A stretch of 64,000 bases of DNA. It comes from Marsupella aquatica (taxonomy: Eukaryota > Marchantiophyta). A program made the translations under genes and the position numbers. Below are positions 55,910-64,000 of this stretch, piece after piece. Positions within the stretch are counted from its first letter, which is position 1, and each line of letters starts with the position of its first letter. The stretch lies in the NCBI GenBank assembly GCA_973895155.1, contig OZ316898.1, positions 17,174,001 to 17,238,000 of the forward strand, given 5' to 3'. The notes under the pieces were generated by a model. It saw nothing but the letters and a program-made list of their open reading frames with translations, was not told the origin of the DNA and searched no databases.

Positions 55910-57554
55910 AGAGTTGTAAAACGTACCCCAACCTCAGCAGGCGATCAAATTTTCGTGAAAAGACTTGTCCGAAAAAAATTAGAATGCTGCTTAGTTTGCC
56001 TGTACTGCAGTCTCACCCCACTTCGCACACTCCCTTCAGCTACCATCGTTCATCCATCTCTCCAACTCCCCATAGAACAGAATAGACAACCCAAAAATTC
56101 TTTCAGAATCTCCCATTTCCTTGATCAGTATGAGTGACTTCTGAAGTCACACAATAGTTGTCTCTCGAGCTGATGTCAAGAAAGATTGTCCTTCGTCTCA
56201 TCCTGACCACTAGTCGAGTCCAATCCTTAGTGTTTGCAAAGCACTACTGTAGTACGGTATCATCCAATTGAGATGCACAAGCACATCACAAGTTCACAAG
56301 CCACGGCAGGAAATGGGTTTCCAACCGCATGACATCTCCTGCCACCATTGAAATGACCACACAATTCAGAAGCTACGGCAGACCAGAAGCTGGTTTTCCA
56401 ATCTTTTCCCATCTCCTCCACCACTGTAGCTTGCTTTCCGATTTGGCTGATCACAAGGCTCCAGTTGCAAAGACAGAAAGGTGAATTCCACCTCACCTCA
56501 TCCCTTTCACATCCCTTCGAGCAAATTCCCCCCAATATTTCGTCCAGAGGGACGATGCACTTTGCGTCAGTCACCCACCATGGCTCACTTTGCCAGGAAC
56601 TGACAGATTAGTGACCCCACGTACTGTACGACAAAAAACAACAAGACAAGAGAGAGACACGCTTGAATGCTTGATTCACGAATGGTTTCACGGATTCATT
56701 GCTGACTACATCACGGAGTCACAGAGATGAGCACCAACTCCTTCACACGGTACTCTCTGTTGAGTTCATCACAAGTCAACAAATTCAATCAGCATTGTGT
56801 CATCTTTTCAAGCTCTGTCCCGTGCCTTGCATTGGAGTAGAGTAGAGCTGGAGACCTCAAAACTTGAGAATCAAAGTTAGGACAACTGTCTGGACCGCCA
56901 GAGACAAGAATTTCCCCCTCTTTCTTTACTACTCCTCTCCTTTGTTGCTCTTCTTTGCGTCTAGCCCCGCACCACTTCTCTGTCTCCCTCTGTCCCCACT
57001 GCCCACACCAAACAAGAGATCTTTCATTGTTTATATTTATATAGTGACGTGTAGCTTGGGATGGTCATCTTGGGAGCAATTCATGTGTAGGATAACCAAT
57101 GTCTGGGCAAGGGTCACTAGGCGGTAACCCTGCCACCTGAATGTATAGAGCAGACTATATATATTCATATCCATTATTTCTAAATTTATTTTATTTTATG
57201 TTTTTGGCGGATTATTTCTAATGAGATAGAATCTAAAGAAATGTGCTGATGTGTCAGGGTATGAGTGAAGCACAATTGAAGACCAGGCAACCTTAACCAG
57301 GCAACCTTAACGTGATAATAAGCTTTCCACTGGCCGAGGGAAGCTTTTTTGAACATCCAGGTAGCAGGTTACAATTTAGCACCATGCCCGGACCCCTGCT
57401 GTCATCCATAAATCCAGTCCGGAAAAGTAGTACCTGACTGGAGATTTGCAGGCACCCGATTATCAGATTAGGAGAGTGGACTAGAAATGGTTACCCACTG
57501 GGGTAACCTTAGTCTCTACAGAACTTACAAAGGGAATCTATCCAAGGGGATGTC
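55910..57554. other. Gene-free spacer upstream of the membrane protein
   Basis: The first part should hold that gene's promoter. Frames at 56260-56574 and 56864-57127 are unrecognised. CAGGCAACCTTAAC is directly duplicated at about 57286-57311. Confidence 0.4.
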
Positions 57555-57571
57555 AAAGATGGTATGGGAGG

Positions 57572-57690
57572 TACCCTAGAGAGGCATGGGTGTGTGGTAG
57601 CTCACTTGAGTAGGACTCATAGATCTTGGGTTCAAAAGTTGTGACTAACTGATCCCTTTCTGGGTTTCACAGATTTACCCTTAAAAAAAA
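57572..57690 (+). mobile_element. tRNA-derived SINE with poly-A tail and target-site duplication
   Basis: The element reads GTGGTAGCTCACTTGAG (A box, 57594-57610) and, about 30 bp later, TTGGGTTCAAAAGT (B box), then a short body and a terminal A8-9 run at 57683-57691. AAAGATGGTATGGGAGG flanks it on both sides (57555-57571 and 57689-57705). The left copy abuts TACCCTAGAG and the right copy is fused to the poly-A. An intact duplication of at least 14 bp plus A-tail is the signature of target-primed insertion by a LINE machinery. Length is about 118 bp. Confidence 0.88.
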
Positions 57691-57705
57691 AGATGGTATG
57701 GGAGG

Positions 57706-59780
57706 CCCGTCCCATGCAATTGACTCCAGGGACAAGTTGTCTATCATTTTCTTTAAGATTTTTCACAGTTGGAGTCTCTGGACAGCACCAAATAAACTTT
57801 CTTGTTCTCTACTCTCACCACCAGGACCACACTAAACAAGCTCATCACTACATTTCCAAATAAGCATTTTGGGAAACCACTCCCTCCTGACCAAATAAGG
57901 TGGTCAGTGAGTGCATTTAATGCTATACTGCCAGAATCTCGGCCAGAATGAGAGAAGACTAAAGGGTCTTTTCAAATACTTCAAAATACCACCTCAAGAG
58001 GCAGGCTAATCTTTGGCCAGAACTACACTCCACATGAGCATTTTGGAAACCTACTTGAGTCCATGTTTGACTGGGAGATTTTTGTACAAATGAACTCAAA
58101 ATTTCTTGTAAAGCCTAAACTTGTCATTTGTTGTCTGGTCATTTTTGTAAAGCTTTACACCTTGGGGGCACTTGTGAGTTTTTTTTCCACCATAGCAAAC
58201 TGGAGGACCACTTCTTGTTCTATAAATAATCTTGAGAAAACATATTTTGAATGAAAGTCAATAAATGCAAATCCCTTCAATGAAGGAGTTAAATGTTTGG
58301 AGCACCTCTATCTAGAGGTGGTCTAAAATTCTAGACAAAATAAGCAATCCACATCAACATTTACTTGGGCCCATTGCATGCCATGTTTGGCCAGTAGAGA
58401 GCATACCTGAATGGGCCCAGAGTTTGTTTAAACCACCACTGTCCATATAAAAGGAGAAGTGTCCAAGATTTCTCACTTTTTCACATTTCTCTCCTCTAAG
58501 GTGAGACTTTGCTCCACAACTTCAGGGAAAATGTGCTAGAAAGGGTGAAACCTGGTGGATCTAGGTTTTGTCATGGATAGTGGCGCTTTAAATCCAATTG
58601 CAGCTATTCCACTCCTTAAATACAGGGTCCAGAATAAATGTTGGAGTGAATTAAAAGAGGACAATGGGCCACCCTAAGAGTCTTGTAATGTGTCCCAGGT
58701 ATATCTTCTTCCCAAGATAGTACCTGCAACGCCAAATCCAAAGTGAGTGTCTTTGTGATTTTTTCCTTTGTAATTTTTAGTACTTTATGGAGAAGGAATG
58801 GACAATCAAGATTTGGGTAAGCTCATTACCAAACTTCTCACATACTTTTACTAAACTACTAAGAATTTTAAAAATTAGCTTAGGAGTGTGTTAATTTCCT
58901 GTAACCAGAGCTTTGTTGCTCGCTTTATGGACAATAATAGACCTCGCAAGTCAAGCTAAAAGCCCTCGTTTTGCAGCGCATTATAACCCACAATGCCCTT
59001 GTAAGCAGGAAGTTAAGGTAGTCTGGGCTTATATTCATGTTTTGGATCACTCAAAAGTTGACACATAAGCCCTTTTCCCACAGATTACATCTCACTGAAA
59101 ATGAACCTTACAATCTCTAGTCAATCAATTTTGCCTGTGGGGTAGCTATTGTTGCGTAGTATTTGGGACATCACTCGTTGACTTGACAACCTTAACGAAC
59201 AGCTAAGCATCTGAGATGATCCATTAATGGAAAAAGGAACCTTCCAAATATAAGGTCTCATAGCTATGGATCAACCATATAATAGGGAGTCTCAAATCTT
59301 GGAAATTAAGGATGATGGCATTTGGGTCATGAAGAATAGGTCAAAAAAATTTCTCAAGCTGGTGTAAAAGTGTTTTTTTGTTGTTCCTTTCACCAGCCTC
59401 TACAGTGACTAATGGTTATGGTATAAGACCAGTCGTTAAGGCAAAAACTATGGACTAAGAATTCTGTAGTCCATACCTTGTTGTGTCCATGACTAGGGAG
59501 TTAAGGTACATCAAATTGGGAGCTTTGAGACTCCCTACTTATGGGCAACTTTATATCCCATTAAGGAATAAGGAATGCTGCCTTAACTGCACACGTTATT
59601 ATATTCAAACAACCAAATATTCTCCTCATTTGATCCCGGGCCTGCATGAGTTTGTTGAGTTGGACTAGAGCTCCGCAAAATGTGGGTTTTGAACTCTCCC
59701 AGCTCAGCCGGAAATGTCATTCAACTTGAACAGTCCAGTACACTGCAATAAGTCTGGTACAAAAGCTACAGCCGGGACCG
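57706..59780. other. Gene-free spacer
   Basis: Includes repeat family C copy 2 at 58255-58480 (listed separately). Frames at 58063-58254 and 59483-59668 are short and unrecognised. Confidence 0.4.
58255..58480 (+). repeat. Dispersed repeat family C, copy 2
   Basis: AAATGTTTGGAGCACC, AAATTCTAGACAA, ACATTTACTTGGGCCCATTG and ATGCCATGT parallel 38930-39150 in order and orientation. Confidence 0.7.
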
Positions 59781-60570
59781 AACCCAACACAGGATTCATG
59801 GTTCTCGTGCATCATGACTTCGATCAGAGCTTTTTAAATCCCAGGTTTTCCTCGATCATGACGGAATCGATGAACCTGCCATTGCTCTAGCTTCTTCTTG
59901 GTGTTCGACGGACTAGGCTCTTTGGCTCTTCACTCCTCACCATTATTGGGACTGTGGTGTCGGGGTTTGGGTGGGCATTTGGAGTTGAAGGTGAAGAAGT
60001 AATCAAGCAGCACAAGCACAGGAGAAGTTTGCAGTAGCAGAGCAGAAGAAAACCCAACACAGGGTTCATGGTTCTCGTGCATCATGACTTCGATCAGAGC
60101 TTTTTACAGCCCAGGTTTTCCTCGACCATGACGGAATCGATGAACCTGCCATTGCTCTAGCTTCTTCTTGGTGTTCGACGGACTAGGCTCTTTGGCTCTT
60201 CACTCCTCACCATTATTGGGACTGTGGTGTCGGGGTTTGGGTGGGCATTTGGAGTGGAAGGTGAAGAAGTAATCAAGCAGCACAAGCACAGGAGAAGTTT
60301 GCAGTAGCAGAGCATAAGCAAACTCAACACAGGGTTCATGGTTCTCGTGCATCATGACTTTCGATCAGAGCTTTTTACAGCCCAGGTTTTCCTCCACCAT
60401 GACGGAATCGTTGAACCTGCCATTGCTCTAGCTTCTTCTTGGTGTTCGACTCCTCACCATTATTGGGACTTTGTGTCGGGGTTTGGGTGTCCTTTTGGAC
60501 AGGAATGAGAAGAAATAATGAAGCAGCACAATCAAAGTAGAAGTTTGCAGTAGCAGAGCATAGGCAAGTT
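59781..60570 (+). repeat. Three-copy 270-bp tandem array upstream of AUG2
   Basis: AACCCAACACAGG at 59781 and 60051 and AACTCAACACAGG at 60321 mark the unit starts, a period of exactly 270. Units 1 and 2 differ at only a handful of sites; unit 3 lacks about 20 bp near 60451. A 60-codon minus-strand frame (60069-59887 and 60339-60157) is kept in units 1 and 2 but not 3. The array ends about 100 bp before the AUG2 start codon, so it probably forms part of that promoter or leader. Confidence 0.93.
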
Positions 60571-60668
60571 ATTGCTGGAGTCGATGGAGGGAGAGGGAGA
60601 GGGAGCTGGTCGGTGTCTCTGATGATCAGTTCACAGACTACTGGGGCATCGGGAACGCCGGAGTGGCG

Positions 60669-62809
60669 ATGGGAGACGCAGCAGCATTGTGGGCCGGCAG
60701 CAAGAGGAATGCGCGGCGAGTTGGTGGTATGGCAGACGCCCTCAATCTCGCTGCCGATCTAGGGTTATGCCCAGCGGTAGGCTCCCTCACTCTTTAATTC
60801 TCCGGTGGTGGAGATTGTGATCATCGAGAAGCGAGTGGGCCGTAATTTGGGTTTTGAATTGGCTGTTCAGAGTTCACAGAGGTTCAGCTTTGTTGATCCA
60901 GTTCCAAAGATGAATAAATGCTGTGACGCTGTATCAGGTGAGGACCATATTCGGCTCAACTCATATTGTGTTGGAAGATGGCAGCCTGTACAGGATGAGG
61001 GCGGTCACAATGTGCTGCCGAATGGAGTTGCTGCTGCCACGGGTGGTGGTTCCGATCCGCTCATCCGGGTCTTGAGAGAGTTGACTACAATTCAGAGAAC
61101 TTTGGTTAACCTACAAGTCGAATTGCAAGGCAGACAGGTGCCAACAGTGATTCTGAACAATGCTACTTGTGTGACGTTTCTCTTGACTATTCATTGTTAG
61201 AGTCTAAAGCAGGAAGGGAATTCTTGTCACTTTCAGATGTGTCACAGAAATGTGTTGCCAAATTGTCGCAGTCCCTTCTGAGCCACAGTATGGAAATTGT
61301 GAACGCGTGTGGTGTTAGAAGGGTTTGTGAGGAGTTATGGGGATGTCCGGTGTACATTGTATAGAAATAGTAATGCAAGCAAATATCTTTTGTGCCTTCG
61401 ATGGTTCGTTGTGAAGATGTTCAAATGTGGTGGCAGGAAGATCACCAAGTTGCGCATCTAACTCATGTAAGTGAAATTGAGAAGAAATCGAGAGCTCTAG
61501 CCAAGACTACAGCAACGCTGAAGGACGTAATCCAAAATAAGGTAAACTTATATCCTTTCATTTTCGTGGCTCCAGCCTCTGTATTCCTTCCAAAAACAAT
61601 TCCCCGTGTTATGGTTGTCAATCTAGTAACCATTTGTCGATTTCTTCAGGATCGAATTATTGCTCGTCTACAACAGCCATACTCGCTCGATTGTATACCT
61701 GTCGAAACAGAGTTTCAGGTATGTTACTTTCAATGCGGAGTAGATGCCTCTAATTGTAAGGTTTAATATACGGCTGGAGTAACTGCGAGATCTCTTCTAA
61801 AGATGTCTGCTTTGTGGCATAAACAGAGCATCATGATCTTCTCTGTTTCTTATCGTCAAGCCTTTTCATGTTCCATACTCATCGGCAATGCTGGGTTACG
61901 TACGTCCCTCAGAGACAATTTTCAGAGTTGTTAGTCAAGGCAGCTGGAGATTATGGAGCACTATCTGATTCCATAGCCGACCTCCAATGGAGCAACAATT
62001 TCAAGCATCCACCAGCAGTTTGGGGGGTAATTGTTATTCTCCTACCGTTGAATTTTGTTATTTATGCTGGTCTAAGTTGTCCGACCTAGAAGCAGGACTT
62101 ATTGGCCTTTTTGTGTTCTAATGACTCCTGGTGAATGCTTGGGTGGATATCATAAAGTTTGGAGATTATATCTGCCGAAATCTTCTCGTAGTTGTTTCCC
62201 GACTGTGTACTGACATTTGAGCTACATCTAACTGGAACATAGGAGCTAAACAACTAAACAGCCGACTCGTTCTTTCTTATAATTCTGATAGAATTTAGCA
62301 TGTGCAAAGATGTTCTGGGGCTTGGAAAGCGTACGGTTTCAGGATCAGTATCTAGTCTACCTATGTTAGTGGTTGATCAACGATGTCTCTATCATTGACT
62401 AATAGTTTAGCTGGATCATTGTTGTTTGATGCAGGAGCTTTTGAGGCCCATACCAGCGGCTCTTGCTTCCTGTACAAGATACTATGAAGCATTATCAGCC
62501 ATGAGAGAAGCAGTCACTGAGATGTTGAAATTTAGGGCTGGCGGTCTCACAATTTCCGCAAAGGGTCCGTGGACTCCCGAGCCAGCTGATTCAGACTGCC
62601 TCACACCCCAGGGGCGGGAGACTGTCGTATTAGAGGAACCCAGCTCAGATGATTTGGTGATACGCAACCAGATGCGTCTATCCCAGCAGCAGCTACCAAC
62701 GGAAGGAGAGGAATGGGGTACTGCGTCAGAGTCTTCTCCTCTTGCAGACAATGTCAGGCGAATGTCATGGCCTGCCTCCCCGGTGACCCCCACCGGTCTG
62801 ACAAATTGA
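60669..62809 (+). CDS. AUG2: Augmin subunit 2 (HAUS2-like, AUG2)
   Basis: Augmin recruits gamma-tubulin to existing microtubules for branching nucleation in the spindle and phragmoplast; AUG2 is one of eight subunits. Exons: 60669-60776, 60994-61137, 61437-61541, 61650-61718, 61913-62026, 62435-62809 (stop TGA), 304 aa, every junction phase 0. Conserved blocks with plant AUG2 are [109 protein letters not shown] and [20 protein letters not shown]. Long helices fit a coiled-coil subunit. The C-terminal 85 residues are low in conservation. ATG 60669 is the first in its frame; two earlier ATGs (60597, 60629 region) open short upstream frames, one ending MEGEGEGAGRCL. The residues between exons 1 and 2 are the least certain, and a small exon there could be missed. 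Confidence 0.92.
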
Positions 62810-64000
62810 GCTTTTAGTATCTGATCACTCGTCAGTAGTACACGCGTTACGAATAGGTCTTCAATGTCGTTTTGTATATTATGCATAGCAATATTCTTTC
62901 TCTGTCTCCGATCAACATTGCCTTAAATATTCATAAATGTTCCAAGCCCTACAGGTTGATTGCTTGGCAATTCCCTGGGTAAATCTGTTGGTTATAGTGT
63001 ATTGCCAGATGTGTTTTCAGAATTCGTTCTGGGGTTAGTTTGGCAATCACTCAATTCGCCAGTTCTATAAATATTATGTAATGTTGGCAGAATGATTGCA
63101 TCGATTTATTTCTGTACTGGCTTACTCATTCTCGCCAATGCTGCACCATGTCTTCCTTGTGAACTTCAGAACTGCAAACCTTTTAGTCATACGTGCCAAG
63201 ATGATTAGTACTGTACAGTCAAGCTGGATCTTTTCCCAACTTTTCAATGTTTAATCAACGTTCCATTCTGTCAGTTGCTAGTTTGCAGGTTTTAAAATGG
63301 AATAACATTGAAGGAATATAAAATTGGAGTCGGAATTTTGATGCAAGTCTAGACCGAGGCTTGCTATCATCCCCAAAACAGACCTTGCATTGTCACGAAA
63401 GCTCAAATGTACCAGTTGTGTAGGGTGCCCTACACAACAATAAGTACGGGTCCCTTCCACAGATTCCCCGTAATATTTTTGGCTTGTTGTCTCTTGACTT
63501 GAGGGATGACTGGACATGGTTTTACAGAGCCTAGCCTCGTTAACAAGATGCACTTTTACATGATCATGGTGAAGCAAGGCGAAATGTCTACATGTGTTTC
63601 AGATCACTGAGTCCGCTTATCTACGATTCTGATTAAAGCAATAGGTGATTGCTTCCTTGCCTTTCTTGGCCCCTTGGTGGTCCCCCCCTTGTTTGGGTCT
63701 TTTGCCTGAGGGATCATGTCTCCCGGTTGGGCGCCCTCTGTGTTTTTTGGCTGTTTGAAATATATTAGGTGAAGATTGTGATGCTCCTATGTTAGACCTT
63801 AATTTGTTAGAGGAATATTAAGGTCTAACACTCCTTCCTCGTAATCGCCAATAAAGTGACATTCCTGTCAGGGATTTCGAAAAGCCCGCATGTACGAGCC
63901 GTTGATTCTTTTGTGTCAATGGCCCCGATGTCCGAAGCAAACGAGCACCCAGTATTGATTTCCTCAGGAATCATCAACAGACAATGTTCACCCTAGAAGT
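62810..64000. other. 3' flank of AUG2 and terminal spacer
   Basis: No further gene is supported; the minus-strand frame 63278-63577 is unrecognised. A perfect hairpin lies at 63790-63830 (listed separately). Confidence 0.4.
63790..63830. repeat. Perfect 14-bp inverted repeat with 13-nt spacer
   Basis: TGTTAGACCTTAAT (63790-63803) is the exact reverse complement of ATTAAGGTCTAACA (63817-63830). It could be the terminal part of a transposon or a foldback remnant; TGTTA...TAACA ends are seen in several element classes, but no internal body is present. Confidence 0.85.

Noticed and set aside
57572-57690. Functional tRNA gene
   Set aside because: A and B boxes are present but the cloverleaf stems do not form, and the A-tail with flanking duplication indicates a SINE.
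1-64000. CRISPR array, bacterial operon or prophage
   Set aside because: Genes are spliced plant genes; the tandem repeats have no regular unique spacers.
1-64000. Autonomous retrotransposon or viral insertion
   Set aside because: No reverse transcriptase, integrase, transposase or capsid-like motif was seen in any long frame; repeats here are short and non-coding.

Overview
The window is nuclear DNA of a land plant. It carries spliced genes (GT-AG introns from about 75 bp to 1.2 kb, one 27-nt microexon) separated by long AT-rich, repeat-laden spacers. Gene content is streptophyte-specific: a CASP-like membrane protein, augmin subunit 2 in its plant form, a VIR3-type chloroplast metalloprotease, a plastid folate/biopterin transporter and a receptor kinase. 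Intron sizes, base composition by eye and compact single-exon receptor genes suggest a non-seed plant, perhaps a bryophyte such as a liverwort. That placement is inference and no species is claimed.

Layout. 36-1996 (+): 3' part of the PELOTA ribosome-rescue gene, cut by the window start. 3159-6044 (-): aprataxin-like macro/HIT/zinc-finger gene, convergent with PELOTA. 6965-7916 (-): FMC1-like LYR-family mitochondrial assembly factor. 8.0-15.9 kb: gene-free, with two copies of one repeat, a second dispersed element family and a GC-rich tandem duplication. 15940-18724 (+): folate-biopterin transporter. 19-23 kb: a cluster of short tandem duplications. 23411-26008 (+): TauE/SafE anion exporter. 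26939-30481 (-): VIR3-like HEAGH metalloprotease in seven exons. 30.5-35 kb: repeats, including a long-TIR MITE. 35017-35568 (+): CASP-like protein. 36-40.5 kb: spacer with two foldback sequences. 40788-43895 (-): intact receptor kinase with an LRR ectodomain and a WAK-like kinase. 46900-49079 (-): its decayed tandem duplicate. 50-51.1 kb: a 329-bp tandem duplication whose units end in 18-G runs. 55262-55909 (-): an unrecognised three-helix membrane protein. 57.5 kb: a tRNA-derived SINE with target-site duplication. 59781-60570: a 270-bp tandem array directly upstream of the augmin subunit 2 gene (60669-62809, +).

The genes do not form a pathway; this is ordinary plant gene order with independent housekeeping genes. 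Three predicted products are plastid or membrane transport/protease components, one is mitochondrial, one acts in DNA single-strand-break end processing, one in mRNA surveillance and one in microtubule nucleation. The most unusual items are the receptor kinase with its tandem pseudogene (which has lost the ATP-binding loop), the VIR3 microexon, the clean SINE insertion, and several foldback or tandem repeats that look recently amplified.

Exon boundaries were derived by hand from splice consensus plus recalled protein family conservation. Family assignments rest on remembered plant homologues, not on searches.
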